A stretch of DNA of 56,754 nucleotides from contig CAISCU010000025.1 of assembly GCA_903883965.1 (NCBI GenBank), forward strand, positions 1 to 56,754. Direction: 5' to 3'. The DNA comes from an uncultured Bacteroidota bacterium (GTDB lineage: Bacteria > Bacteroidota > Bacteroidia > UKL13-3). The stretch's first letter is position 1; each line of letters opens with the position of its first letter. The notes below the pieces were generated by a model. The model was not told where the DNA came from, did not search any database, and saw nothing but the letters and a program-made list of their open reading frames with translations. Below, piece after piece: positions 36,500 through 47,300 of this stretch. Made by a program: the position numbers and the translations under genes.

Positions 36500-39400
36500 A
36501 TGTCTTTGAAAAAAGAACAAAAAATAAAAGCAAATTTCACTAAAATTAGAATTGGACTTGCCTCTCCTGAGAGCATTTTAACAAGATCTTTTGGTGAAGT
36601 CACAAAACCAGAAACAATTAACTACCGTTCGTTTAAACCGGAAATGGGTGGGTTGTTTTGTGAAAGGATTTTCGGTCCAATTAAGGATTACGAATGTCAT
36701 TGCGGCAAATACAAACGTATCCGTTACAAAGGAATCGTTTGTGACCGTTGTGGTGTTGAAGTAACTGAAAAGAAAGTTCGCAGAGAGCGCATGGGACATA
36801 TCAATTTGGTGGTTCCTGTTGCACATATCTGGTATTTCAGATCATTACCTAATAAAATTGGTTACTTGTTGGGAATTCCATCTAAGAAATTAGACATGGT
36901 TGTGTACTATGAAAGGTACGTAGTTTGTCAAAATGGAATCAAAGCTCAAGATGGTATTCAGAATTTAGATTTGATCACAGAAGAAGAGTATTTGGATATT
37001 TTGGATTCATTGCCAAAAGAAAACCAACACTTGGATGACAATGATCCTAATAAGTTCATTGCTAAAATGGGTGGAGATGCATTGTGGTTCTTGTTATCAA
37101 AAATCAACTTAGACAACTTGAGTTATGATTTGCGTAACAAAGCCAATACTGAAACATCTCAACAACGTAAAAATGAAGCTTTGAAACGCTTAAAAGTTGT
37201 TGAAGGTTTCAGAAATGCTCAAGTTCATGGTGAAAATCGTCCTGAATGGATGGTGGTAAAAATATTGCCAGTTATTCCACCAGAATTGCGTCCATTAGTG
37301 CCATTAGAAGGTGGTCGTTTTGCTACCTCTGATTTAAATGACCTTTACAGAAGGGTAATTATCAGAAACAACCGTTTGAAACGCTTGATTGAAATCAAAG
37401 CTCCAGAAGTCATTCTAAGAAATGAAAAAAGGATGTTGCAAGAAGCGGTTGATTCGTTGTTTGACAATACCCGTCGTGTAAGTGCTGTTAAAACTGAAGG
37501 CAACAGACCTTTGAAATCTTTGAGCGATATGCTAAAAGGAAAACAAGGTCGTTTCCGTCAAAACTTATTGGGTAAAAGGGTTGATTATTCTGGCCGTTCT
37601 GTAATTGTTGTAGGTCCAAACTTGAAATTACATGAGTGTGGTATTCCTAAGAACATGGCTGCTGAGTTATTCAAACCATTTATCATTAGAAAATTACTTG
37701 AAAGAGGAATTGTAAAAACTGTAAAATCTGCAAAAAAATTAGTTGACAGAAAAGAAGCAGTTGTTTGGGATATTTTGGAAAACATTTTAAAAGGACATCC
37801 AGTTCTTTTAAACAGGGCCCCAACACTCCACAGATTAGGTATTCAAGCTTTCCAACCTAAATTGGTTGAAGGTAAAGCCATACAATTACACCCGTTGGTA
37901 TGTACAGGTTTTAACGCGGATTTTGACGGTGACCAAATGGCGGTTCACGTTCCACTCGGAAACGCTGCTGTATTGGAAGCCCAAATGTTAATGTTAGCTC
38001 CACACAATATCTTAAACCCTGCAAATGGTGCGCCGGTTACGGTACCATCACAAGACATGGTGTTGGGATTGTATTACATCACTAAAGGTAGAAAATCATT
38101 GCCTGAGCACCCGATTCAAGGTGAAGGACAAGTTTTCTATTCTGCTGAAGAAGCCATTATTGCCTACAATGAAAACAGAATTCATTTGCATGCATTGGTT
38201 AAATGTAGGGTAAAAGTGAGAGAAAATGGCGAACTCAAATACAAATTGATTGAAACTACATTGGGTAGAATTTTATTCAACCAAGTAGTACCTGAAGAAT
38301 TTGGTTATATCAACGAATTGTTGACCAAAAAATCTTTGAGAGATATCATTGGTAACATGTACAAAGAAGTTGGTCAAGACCGTTGTGCTCAATTCTTAGA
38401 TGATATCAAGTATTTAGGTTTCCAATATGCATTCCGTGGAGGTTTGTCGTTTAACTTATCTTATGTAAATATTCCTGATGAAAAAGAAAAATTCATCAAA
38501 CAAGCACAAGCTGAAGTAGATGAAATTTGGGATAACTACAACAACGGATTCATCACCAATAACGAAAGATACAACCAGGTAATTGATATTTGGACCCGTA
38601 TCAACTCAAGATTGGCTGATACCCTTTTGAAACAATTAAAAGAAGACCAACAAGGATTCAACCCAATTTACATGATGTTGGATTCTGGTGCTAGGGGATC
38701 AAAAGAGCAAATCAGACAGTTGGGTGGTATGAGGGGATTGATGGCTAAGCCACAAAAGAATTTGAGTGGTGGAACCGGAGAGATCATTGAAAACCCAATT
38801 CTTTCAAACTTTAAAGAAGGTTTGTCAGTTATTGAATACTTTATTTCTACTCACGGTGCGCGTAAAGGTTTGGCCGATACAGCTTTGAAAACAGCGGATG
38901 CGGGTTATTTGACCAGAAGGTTGCATGACGTAGCGCAAGATGTTGTTGTGAGTGAAGACGATTGTGGTACACTTCGTGGTATTCCAATTAGTGCTTTGAA
39001 AGACAATGAAGAAGTTGTTGAAACATTATACGAAAGAATTTTAGGTAGAACCAGTTTACATGATATCTACGATCCATTATCTGGTGAAATCATTTGCAAT
39101 TCTGGTGATTCAATAGATGAAACCATTGCAAACCTAATTGATGCTTCTCCAATTGAAACAGTTGAAATTAGATCTGCATTAACTTGTGAAACCCGTTATG
39201 GTGTTTGTACAAAATGTTATGGCAGAAGTATGGCAACCGGAAGAGGTTCTCAAAAAGGTGATGCAGTAGGTGTAATTGCTGCTCAATCAATTGGTGAACC
39301 AGGAACACAGTTGACACTTCGTACCTTCCACGTGGGTGGTACTGCGTCTAACATTGCTTCTGAATCTCAAATGGTGGCTAAATTTGCAGGTGTAATTGAA

Positions 39401-40777
39401 TTTGAAGAAATCAGAACAACTGAATTGGCTACTGATGATGGCAATGTAACTGTTATTTTGGGTCGTCAGGGTGAAATCAGAATTTTGGATGCCAAATCTA
39501 AATCACCAATCTTAACCATGAACATTCCTTATGGTGCTCATTTGATGGTTAAAAATGGTCAGAAAGTAGAAAAAGGTGAGCCAATCTGTACTTGGGATCC
39601 ATACAATGCGGTTATCATTTCAGAATTTACTGGTAAAATTAAATTTGCCAATATCATTGAAAATGTAACCTACAAAGAAGAATCAGACGAGCAAACAGGT
39701 CACAAAGAAAAGGTGATTGTTGAAAGTAGAGATAAAACTAAAATACCTTCAATCATTGTTGCTGACTCTAAAGCTAAAACTGAAAAAGAATACAACTTAC
39801 CAGTTGGTGCACACATAGTAGTTGAAGAAGGACATACCATTAAGTCTGGAGAAATATTAGTGAAAATTCCTCGTGTGGTTGGTAAAACCCGAGATATCAC
39901 TGGAGGTCTTCCAAGGGTTACTGAATTGTTTGAAGCTAGAAATCCTTCAAACCCTGCAATTGTTACTGAAATTGATGGTGTAGTTAGCTTTGGTGGCATT
40001 AAAAGAGGTAACCGTGAAATCATGATTACTTCTAAAGATGGCGAACAAAAGAAATATTTGGTGCCATTGTCTAAACACATCTTGGTTCAAGAAAACGATT
40101 TCGTAAAAGCGGGTTCTCCATTGTCTGATGGTTCAATCAGCCCTCAAGATATCTTGAGAATTGAAGGCCCATTGGCAGTACAACGTTATATTTTGAATGG
40201 AATTATGGAGGTTTACCGTTTGCAGGGTGTAAAAATCAATGACAAACACGTAGAAACCATTATCCGTCAAATGATGAAACATTTAGAAGTTGTTGATCCA
40301 GGAGATACAACTTTCCTTGAAGGTGAAAACGTAGATCGTTGGGACTTCAAAGAAATGAACGACTGGATTTTTGATAAGAAAGTAGTTACTGAAGCTGGTG
40401 ATTCTCCAAACGTGAAAGCTGGTCAGATTATTAGCGTTAGAAAATTGAGAGATGAAAACTCACAATTGAAACGCAAAGACCAAAAACTCATCGAAGTAAG
40501 AGATGCCAATCCAGCAACTGCTACTCAAATTATTATGGGTATTACCAAAGCATCTTTGGGTACACATAGCTTTATGAGTGCTGCTTCTTTCCAAGAAACA
40601 ACTAAAGTGTTAAACGAAGCTGCTATTTCTGGTAAAGTTGACAACATGTTAGGCTTGAAAGAAAATGTAATTGTAGGTCATTTGATTCCTGCAGGTACTG
40701 GTAGCCGCGATTTTGAAAAATTAATTGTTGGTTCTAAAGAAGAGTTCGCAGCATTGCTGGCTTCTAAAGAAGACTAA
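36500..40777 (+). CDS. rpoC: DNA-directed RNA polymerase subunit beta'
   Basis: The 1425-residue beta' subunit contains the catalytic magnesium loop NADFDGD at residues 472-478. It also has the N-terminal zinc site ([19 protein letters not shown], cysteine pairs), the trigger loop region around [16 protein letters not shown], and a second cysteine cluster [14 protein letters not shown]. The start at 36500 ([10 protein letters not shown]) follows the hairpin; a longer frame from 36464 would begin within it. Together with rpoB it ends the ribosomal-transcription gene run. Confidence 0.97.
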   Translation: MSLKKEQKIKANFTKIRIGLASPESILTRSFGEVTKPETINYRSFKPEMGGLFCERIFGPIKDYECHCGKYKRIRYKGIVCDRCGVEVTEKKVRRERMGHINLVVPVAHIWYFRSLPNKIGYLLGIPSKKLDMVVYYERYVVCQNGIKAQDGIQNLDLITEEEYLDILDSLPKENQHLDDNDPNKFIAKMGGDALWFLLSKINLDNLSYDLRNKANTETSQQRKNEALKRLKVVEGFRNAQVHGENRPEWMVVKILPVIPPELRPLVPLEGGRFATSDLNDLYRRVIIRNNRLKRLIEIKAPEVILRNEKRMLQEAVDSLFDNTRRVSAVKTEGNRPLKSLSDMLKGKQGRFRQNLLGKRVDYSGRSVIVVGPNLKLHECGIPKNMAAELFKPFIIRKLLERGIVKTVKSAKKLVDRKEAVVWDILENILKGHPVLLNRAPTLHRLGIQAFQPKLVEGKAIQLHPLVCTGFNADFDGDQMAVHVPLGNAAVLEAQMLMLAPHNILNPANGAPVTVPSQDMVLGLYYITKGRKSLPEHPIQGEGQVFYSAEEAIIAYNENRIHLHALVKCRVKVRENGELKYKLIETTLGRILFNQVVPEEFGYINELLTKKSLRDIIGNMYKEVGQDRCAQFLDDIKYLGFQYAFRGGLSFNLSYVNIPDEKEKFIKQAQAEVDEIWDNYNNGFITNNERYNQVIDIWTRINSRLADTLLKQLKEDQQGFNPIYMMLDSGARGSKEQIRQLGGMRGLMAKPQKNLSGGTGEIIENPILSNFKEGLSVIEYFISTHGARKGLADTALKTADAGYLTRRLHDVAQDVVVSEDDCGTLRGIPISALKDNEEVVETLYERILGRTSLHDIYDPLSGEIICNSGDSIDETIANLIDASPIETVEIRSALTCETRYGVCTKCYGRSMATGRGSQKGDAVGVIAAQSIGEPGTQLTLRTFHVGGTASNIASESQMVAKFAGVIEFEEIRTTELATDDGNVTVILGRQGEIRILDAKSKSPILTMNIPYGAHLMVKNGQKVEKGEPICTWDPYNAVIISEFTGKIKFANIIENVTYKEESDEQTGHKEKVIVESRDKTKIPSIIVADSKAKTEKEYNLPVGAHIVVEEGHTIKSGEILVKIPRVVGKTRDITGGLPRVTELFEARNPSNPAIVTEIDGVVSFGGIKRGNREIMITSKDGEQKKYLVPLSKHILVQENDFVKAGSPLSDGSISPQDILRIEGPLAVQRYILNGIMEVYRLQGVKINDKHVETIIRQMMKHLEVVDPGDTTFLEGENVDRWDFKEMNDWIFDKKVVTEAGDSPNVKAGQIISVRKLRDENSQLKRKDQKLIEVRDANPATATQIIMGITKASLGTHSFMSAASFQETTKVLNEAAISGKVDNMLGLKENVIVGHLIPAGTGSRDFEKLIVGSKEEFAALLASKED

Positions 40778-40794
40778 TACCGTTTTAAATTGGT

Positions 40795-40834
40795 GAACGC
40801 GCGGACAGCTTTGCTGTCCGCGCGTTCTTTTTTT
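40795..40834 (+). terminator. intrinsic terminator after rpoC
   Basis: A perfect 15-base GC-rich stem (40795-40809 with 40813-40827, loop TTT) is followed by seven T. It starts 17 bases after the rpoC stop and ends the operon. Confidence 0.95.
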
Positions 40835-40850
40835 ACCCCTTTCAAAGCAA

Positions 40851-40858
40851 TACCTTTA
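40851..40858 (+). promoter_or_regulatory. -7-like box before selD
   Basis: TACCTTTA differs from TAnnTTTG in the last base and ends four bases before the selD ATG. If used, the transcript would be nearly leaderless. No -33 element is visible, because the rpoC terminator T run occupies that position. Confidence 0.35.
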
Positions 40859-40862
40859 CATT

Positions 40863-41897
40863 ATGATTCGATTAACAGAACATGCACATGCAGCAGGTTG
40901 TGGGTGTAAAATAGCTCCAGCCGTATTACATGAAATGATTGGGGATTCAAAAAATCAAACTTCATTTTTGGAATTATTGGTTGGGAATTCAAGCAATGAC
41001 GATGCAGCAGTATGGGACTTAGGAAATGGAGTTTCAGTGATCAACACAGTTGATTTTTTTATGCCAATTGTTGACAATCCATTTGATTTTGGAAGGATAG
41101 CAGCGGCTAATGCCATTTCAGATGTGTATGCGATGGGAGGGAAGCCTTTGTTTGCAAATGCCATATTGGGTTGGCCTATTGATACTTTACCCATTGAAGC
41201 CGCAAAACAAGTAATGGCCGGTGCCAGAGAAATATGTGAAAAAGCAGGCATACCAATTGCTGGTGGCCACAGTGTTGATGCCAAAGAACCCTTGTTTGGT
41301 TTGTCAGTAACAGGTTCAGTTCAAACATTCAACATCAAAAGAAACAATACAGCACAAATTGGCGATTTATTATTTTTAACCAAACCAATTGGTGTAGGCA
41401 TAGCAGCAACAGCTCAAAAAAGAAATTTAGCTACTGAAGCTATTTTAAACGAGGCTGTAGCGGTAATGTGTGGATTAAATAACATAGGGGAGGTTTTGGG
41501 AACATTTGATGCTATACATGCAATGACAGATGTAACAGGTTTTGGTTTACTTGGTCATTTAATTGAAATGAGTGAAGGCAGCCATTTGTCGGCTAAAATC
41601 TATCCAAAAGTCATACAAACCATTGTAGGAATTGACGACTTGTTGGCGCAAAATTGCATTCCTGACAATACTTACAGAAATTGGAATGCCTATGAAAAAA
41701 AGGTTTCGGGTTTGGCTTCCATGAGAGACTTTCAATTGCTCAATGATCCGCAAACTTCAGGTGGATTGCTGATTGCTGTTCACCCAAATCAGAAAAAGGA
41801 TATTCAAGATTTGTTTACACTTCATGGGCTAGAAAAACACTTAGAACCTATTGGCGAAATATTACCTCAATCTGATTTTGCTATATTCATTGCTTAA
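40863..41897 (+). CDS. selD: selenide, water dikinase (selenophosphate synthase)
   Basis: SelD makes selenophosphate from selenide and ATP, the selenium donor for selenouridine in tRNA and for selenocysteine. The 344-residue protein has the catalytic pair C13 and K16 in AAGCGCK, with ordinary Cys codons and no selenocysteine. The GGHSVDAKEPLFGLSVTG segment of the ATP-binding AIRS-like fold follows, then DVTGFGLLGH and the C-terminal DPQTSGGLL. No selA, selB or selU lies in the window, so the use of selenium here is not known. The NAD(P)HX repair gene starts three bases after its stop. Confidence 0.93.
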   Translation: MIRLTEHAHAAGCGCKIAPAVLHEMIGDSKNQTSFLELLVGNSSNDDAAVWDLGNGVSVINTVDFFMPIVDNPFDFGRIAAANAISDVYAMGGKPLFANAILGWPIDTLPIEAAKQVMAGAREICEKAGIPIAGGHSVDAKEPLFGLSVTGSVQTFNIKRNNTAQIGDLLFLTKPIGVGIAATAQKRNLATEAILNEAVAVMCGLNNIGEVLGTFDAIHAMTDVTGFGLLGHLIEMSEGSHLSAKIYPKVIQTIVGIDDLLAQNCIPDNTYRNWNAYEKKVSGLASMRDFQLLNDPQTSGGLLIAVHPNQKKDIQDLFTLHGLEKHLEPIGEILPQSDFAIFIA

Positions 41898-41900
41898 ACC

Positions 41901-43391
41901 ATGAAACTCTTCAATGCCGCTCAACTCAAAGCCTGGGATGCCCAAACACTTCAGGAAGAAAAAATCGAAATCCAAGATTTAATCAATAGAGCTGCTCAAG
42001 CTTGCCTCGGACCCATTTTAACAATTTTAAGCCAACATACTTTTACAAAATTGTATGTGTTCTGTGGCCCAGGCAACAATGGCAGAGATGGTTTAGCAAT
42101 AGCCCAATTGTTAGCAGAAAGAAACCTGCAAATTGAAGTTCATTATGCCATTCAATTGCAGCATGATTTAAACAACATAGCCAATGCAAATCATTACATT
42201 CATACACACTCCATTGAACTTGACTTACCGTTTATTGAACCTGGAAGTCTAGTTATCGATGCCCTGTTTGGTTCAGGATTCAATCAACCCATCAGAGGTC
42301 AGTACGAAAAACTGATTAGTTTAATAAACCAGGCCAAAGCTTTTGTGGTAGCAATTGATTTGCCATCCGGAATAGGTGTTGAACCTAACAGCACTTTGTT
42401 TCAAGAGCATTTAATAGCCATTAAAGCAAGTATTACAATCAGTTTCCAACAACCAAAGCCTGTTTTTTTCTTTGAAGAATTGGCTAAATACATTGGCAAT
42501 TGGCAGGTAATTGAAATTGGTTTGAGCCGCATTTTTGAAAATCAAACCAACAGTTTAATTCATTACCAAAATGAATTGCCTCCATCAAAATGGACTAGGA
42601 ATCAAATTAAATTTGGGCACAAAGGTTTGTATGGACATTTGGCATTGTTTGCAGGTTCTGTTGGTATGGCAGGAGCCGCTGTATTGGCTGGCAAAGCAGC
42701 CATGAGAACTGGGGTTGGATTGCTGTCCTTTTATGTTCCTGAACCCTTACAAGAAATTGTTCAAATTTCATTGCCAGAAGCCATGTTGAACATGCTTTTT
42801 ACAGCACCCTATTCAGATTCATTTTCTTTTAAAAATAAATACCAAGCCATTGCCATTGGTCCGGGCATAGGTAAAACGGAACAAACCCTTCAATTGCTCA
42901 ATGAACTTGTTACAAGCAATGCCGAAATACCATTTGTTATAGATGCAGATGCCATTCATTTATGCGCCCAATTGCTGAATGCAAAACCCCATTGGAAATT
43001 TCCAAAACATAGCATACTTACGCCTCACCCCAAAGAATTAAAAAGTTTAGTAGGTGAGGCCTCCAATTCTTTTGAATTGTTGAAGAAGGCCCAGCAGTTT
43101 GCCATTGATAAAAATGTGGTTGTGGTTTTAAAAGGTGCCTTTACCAGAATTATTTCACCTAAAGGCAATTTGGTGTTCAATGGAACTGGCAACGAGTTAT
43201 TGTCAACAGCTGGCGCCGGTGATGTGTTGACTGGTATCATTGGCAGTTTATTGGCACAAGGATTGAACACATTTGAAGCAGCTCAGTACGGAGTTTTTAT
43301 TCATGGTACCTGCGCCGATTCACTCAAATTAAAAGGCAGGCATACCGCCTTAGCTTCTGATATCATTGAAGAAATTCCGTTTTGGGTGTAA
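41901..43391 (+). CDS. nnr: bifunctional NAD(P)HX epimerase / ADP-dependent dehydratase
   Basis: The enzyme repairs hydrated NADH and NADPH. The 496-residue protein joins an N-terminal YjeF epimerase domain (residues about 1-215, with CGPGNNGRDGLAIAQLL and VIDALFGSGF) to a C-terminal ribokinase-like dehydratase domain (about 225-496). The latter has HKGLYGHLALFAGS, TPHPKELKSL and the ADP-binding GTGNELLSTAGAGDVLTG. It follows selD directly and is probably cotranscribed. A repeat-rich, gene-free region starts just after it. Confidence 0.94.
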   Translation: MKLFNAAQLKAWDAQTLQEEKIEIQDLINRAAQACLGPILTILSQHTFTKLYVFCGPGNNGRDGLAIAQLLAERNLQIEVHYAIQLQHDLNNIANANHYIHTHSIELDLPFIEPGSLVIDALFGSGFNQPIRGQYEKLISLINQAKAFVVAIDLPSGIGVEPNSTLFQEHLIAIKASITISFQQPKPVFFFEELAKYIGNWQVIEIGLSRIFENQTNSLIHYQNELPPSKWTRNQIKFGHKGLYGHLALFAGSVGMAGAAVLAGKAAMRTGVGLLSFYVPEPLQEIVQISLPEAMLNMLFTAPYSDSFSFKNKYQAIAIGPGIGKTEQTLQLLNELVTSNAEIPFVIDADAIHLCAQLLNAKPHWKFPKHSILTPHPKELKSLVGEASNSFELLKKAQQFAIDKNVVVVLKGAFTRIISPKGNLVFNGTGNELLSTAGAGDVLTGIIGSLLAQGLNTFEAAQYGVFIHGTCADSLKLKGRHTALASDIIEEIPFWV

Positions 43392-43425
43392 TGAGTTTTT
43401 TTGAGCGTCTTATATGCAAAAAAAA

Positions 43426-43983
43426 AATGTAAATTTGGGTTGCTGAGTGGCAGTCGAAGCCAAATGTTATTGTGTTTTAATCTAAAATAATTGCTTTCAA
43501 AAAATATAAATGCTTAAACCAAACCGTAGGAGTTGAATACTACTAGCACAGTTAGGTGCGGCAAAACAATAAAAAGGCCATCACACTCCGTTAGGAGTGT
43601 CATATTAAAAGTGAAGCCGAATACTAATTTTGTTCTGTTGGATGGGTGAGCGGAGTCGAATCCCAGTTTATTTGTCCGTACCTTTGTCTTGATACAAAGG
43701 TACCCAAAGATCATGACCTGCGCCAATCGGCTTAAAATGTAAATGCTGACAAGCTGTATATATTTGGTGCTAGAGTCAGCTTTATCAGCACATCTTCGTC
43801 CTTGTTTTACGCGCGAATAACGCAGCAAGTCAATTTATGTTTATATGGGTAATATTTTCTACTAGCTGTCGGATTCACTTCCTCAGGGCTTGCCCACAAC
43901 AAGCACTCTGGCATTTTGTGCGCCGCTTGATTATAATGCTGACAAGCTATGCTTCGTCAGTACAATGGTCTGAGCTTCCGAAC
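43426..43983 (-). repeat. long intergenic repeat, left copy (inverted relative to 55036-55675)
   Basis: Read on the reverse strand, this segment follows the right copy module by module. Matching modules are GTTCGGAAGCT...ACCATTG, the GCGGCGCACAAAATGCCAGA stretch, GAATCCGACAGCTAGTAG, AAAACAAGGACG, TTTTAAGCCGATTGGCGC, the GGTACCTTT block, the GGCTTCACTTT...CCTAACGG block, and the final CACAATAACATTT and CCCAAATT. Identity is very high in some modules and lower between them. No ORF is conserved between the copies, so it is probably noncoding. Confidence 0.85.
43939..43960. repeat. CTGAC/GTCAG hairpin of the repeat family
   Basis: CTGAC-AAGC-TAT-GCTT-C-GTCAG forms a stem of nine pairs with one bulge. 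It is the left-copy member of a hairpin family also present at 55193, 55251, 55281, 56544, 56574 and 56604. Confidence 0.7.
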
Positions 43984-44039
43984 AATAATTGATTAAAGGA
44001 TGAAACTTAAAGACTCTTACATGATTGGTTTCTTAAGTG

Positions 44040-44220
44040 TTAATGTTCTGTCGTGAGGCTGAACGGCAGTCGAAGCCTAATTTTAGCTTACTAAATCGAA
44101 TATTCCTATTCTACTATTTCTCTCAATAATTGTATCTAACTCCGTAGGAGTTAAATAACTCTAAAAAATGCCACCAAACTCCGCTAGGAGTGACATATTT
44201 ATAGGTGTTGAACCAAAGGT
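44040..44220 (-). repeat. second, partial repeat module
   Basis: This stretch repeats, in the same orientation as the left copy, the short modules ending in GGCAGTCGAAGCC. It also contains the palindrome AACTCCGTAGGAGTT (44138-44152) and the ACTCCGCTAGGAGTGACATAT-type block. It is degenerate between these. Confidence 0.6.
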
Positions 44221-44341
44221 AATTTTGAAATAACATGCCTATTAAGTGAATGAGCAATAGCTGTAATTGTTTGCCAATACAAAATAACAATACAAAGTAA
44301 TTCTGTAGTGTCAATTTAATATGCAAAATTCATAATTTTTC

Positions 44342-44349
44342 TATATTTG
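44342..44349 (+). promoter_or_regulatory. TAnnTTTG -7 box of the surface-protein operon
   Basis: TATATTTG lies 33 bases before the first ATG of the 44383-55003 gene run. A TTG at 19 bases upstream is not present. It is the only good box before the cluster, whose genes are so closely spaced that one transcript is likely. Confidence 0.5.
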
Positions 44350-44382
44350 TATGCATTGTTAAAAAGTTAATTTTTATAGCCC

Positions 44383-47300
44383 ATGAAACTCAAGCTTCTC
44401 TTTTTACTATTGTTTATTTGTTTGTCAATAGTAACTACTCATGCCCAATCATTTGAATGTAGGGTAGAAAATGAAACCTTTTCCCCTTCCGATACCTCCT
44501 ATTACTTTGACGTAAAGTTGTATGCCAAAGCACCAACTACCACATGGGAGTATGCAACTGGCACTTATTACATCAACATGAACTCTGCCTTCAGAAATGC
44601 AGGTACCATCATTGCATCCATTGTTGCATCAACATCTGAATTGAATGCATTTCAAGCACCGACAAGTGTGAGTTACAATGCTACCAACAACTACATAACC
44701 ATTGCAGCAAAAACACCTCCAGGCGCAGGAGCAGGAACCATCATTACCCAAGCAGGCTTGAGATTAATTAGAATGCGGTTAAAAAATACCTTAGCGTTTT
44801 CTACTACTGCGGCACCCAATTTGGCATTCAGATGGGCAACACCAAATACCGGTATTTCAGCATATGTAGCAAGTGTCAATACACCAATCGCTAGTACTAC
44901 AGTAAATGCAGGTCAAGCATTTTGTTTTACACCAAATTATTGGAATGGTACCACTTGGAACAAAGGCACTCCTGACAATTCAACTGATGCGGTTATTTTT
45001 GCAGGAACCTATACAGGTTCGCTTACGGCAAGAACATTGACTATTAATAATGGTACTACTTATAATCAAGCTGGTGGGAATTTGGTATTGACATATCCTA
45101 TTAGAAATTTTGGCACTTTTAATAGTACGGGTACTGTTAATTTTTTAATTCAATCTCAAAGTGATGCCAATGGTTCAATCACTCCTTCAGGAAATTATTA
45201 TACAGGAACCGATAGCATCCATCAATTTGTATTTACACCCAATACTGGCTACCTTATTGACAGTGTGTTGGTGAATGGAATTTTGGTTGATTCTACTTCG
45301 AGTTATACCTTTAAAAATGTCAATGCTAACCAAACTATTCGGGTTACTTTTAAACCTGTTCAATACAATATATATGCGCAAACTGGTAGTAATGGTCAAA
45401 TAAGCTCACCCGGAAATACTATATGGAGTTATGGCAATACCTTACGCTATACATTCATGCCCAATACAGGCTATTTGGTTGATAGTGTAATTGTAAACAA
45501 TACAAAAGTGGATTCATTGTGGGGTTATTCTTTCTCGAATCTCAGCTCAAACCAAACAATTCGTGTTACATTCAAACCCATTCAAGTTAGCATCAATGCA
45601 CAATCTGGATTGAATGGACAAATCAATCCAAGTGGGAATTCAACATTGGCTTATGGGGATTCTATTCGTTATACCTTTACGCCTAATTATGGTTACGAAT
45701 TGGATAGTTTAATTGTCAATGGAATCAAAATAAGCAATAATTCTAGTTATACCTTTAAAAATGTATTGAGCAATCAAAGTATTCAGGTTACATTCAAACC
45801 AATACAAACCTTAATCTTTACTGATTTTGGTGCAAATGGGCAAATCAACCCAGTCGGCATGACTATTAGAACATTGACTTATGGAAATTCATTGCGTTTT
45901 GTTTTTAATCCTAACACAGGTTATTTGGTTGACAGTGTAATTGTAAATGGCAATAAAATAGATTCTTTGTTAGGATATACCTTTTCAAATATTATAACCT
46001 CACAAAGTATTCGAGTTACTTTTAAGCCAATTCAAATTACCATCAATGCAATAGCTGTCAGTAAAGGACAAATCAGTCCAATTGGTAGTTCTAATTTGAT
46101 CTATGGAAATACTTTACGCTATGTCATTACTCCAATTACCGGTTATATTGTTGACAGTGTTTTTGTGAATGGGATAAAGGTTGATTCAGTAATTTCTTAT
46201 ACATTTTCAAATGTAATTTCTAACCAGTCAATTCGCGTAACATTTAAACCGATTGAGATCTCAATCAATTCATCTGCTGGTGCGAACGGAAATATCTCTA
46301 AAACGGGAACCTCCAAATTGATATATGGAGATTCTTTGCGAATTAATTTTACATCTAATTATGGTTATACAATAGACAGCATTATTATAAATGGCATCAA
46401 GGTAGTAACTAATTCAAGCTATCTATTTATGAATATTCTCGTTAATCAAAATTTAAGGGTTACATTCAAACCTATAGAAATTAATATCATAACAGATCAA
46501 GTATCAAATGGGCTTATCTCTCCAAGTGGTATTACAAAGCTGATTTATGGAAATTCAATACGTTATACATTTATTCCATCAACAGGTTATAAAGTAGATA
46601 GTGTTTATATTAATTTTTTAAAAGTTGACTCTTTATTGGGTTATACTTTTTCAAATGTTATTACTGATCAAATTATACGCGTAAAGTATAAACCGATTGA
46701 AATTTCTATCAATTCTTCATCAGGCATCAATGGTAGTATTTCGAAAGTAGGTAGTACCAAATTAATATATGGGGATTCTATTCGCTATAATTTTACGCCA
46801 AATTATGGTTACGAACTTGATAGTTTAATCATCAATGGAATCAAAGTTGCTAATAGCTCTAGTTATACTTTTAAAAATGTTTTGAGCAATCAAACTATCC
46901 ATGTAACTTTCAAACTTGTACAAGTTACAATCAATGCCCAAGCTGGAATAAATGGGCAAATCAATCCAAGTGGAAATTCAACATTAACTTATGGAGATTC
47001 TATTCGCTATTCCTTCACTCCAAATATTGGTTATGAGTTAGATAGTTTAATTATTAATGGAATCAAAGTAACTAATAGTGGCAGTTATATTTTCAAAAAT
47101 TTATTAGGTAATCAAACAATTCGTGTAACATTTAAACGCATTCAGGTTACCATCAATGCAATGGTTGGAAACAACGGGCAAATAAGTCCAATAGGTACTT
47201 CTAATTTGACTTATGGTAATACATTGCGCTACGTTATTACACCTAATACAGGTTATATGGTTGACAGTGTATCGGTCAATGGTATCAAAACAGACTCGTT

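Larger units (their letters stand above)
43392..44382. other. 990-base noncoding region with repeat modules
   Basis: No convincing gene is seen; the short frames present are by-products of repeats. The region holds an inverted copy of the long repeat also found at 55036-55675, a second partial module at 44040-44220, and the -7 box of the first surface-protein gene near its end. Confidence 0.75.

Noticed and set aside
40863-41897. Selenocysteine in SelD
   Set aside because: The catalytic segment uses ordinary Cys codons (C13 and C15) with no in-frame TGA, so the protein is the Cys form.
43514-44326. Short minus-strand reading frames of 104 and 67 codons in the region before the surface-protein cluster
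   Set aside because: They lie in repeat modules, are not conserved between repeat copies, and have no start context or protein-like pattern.
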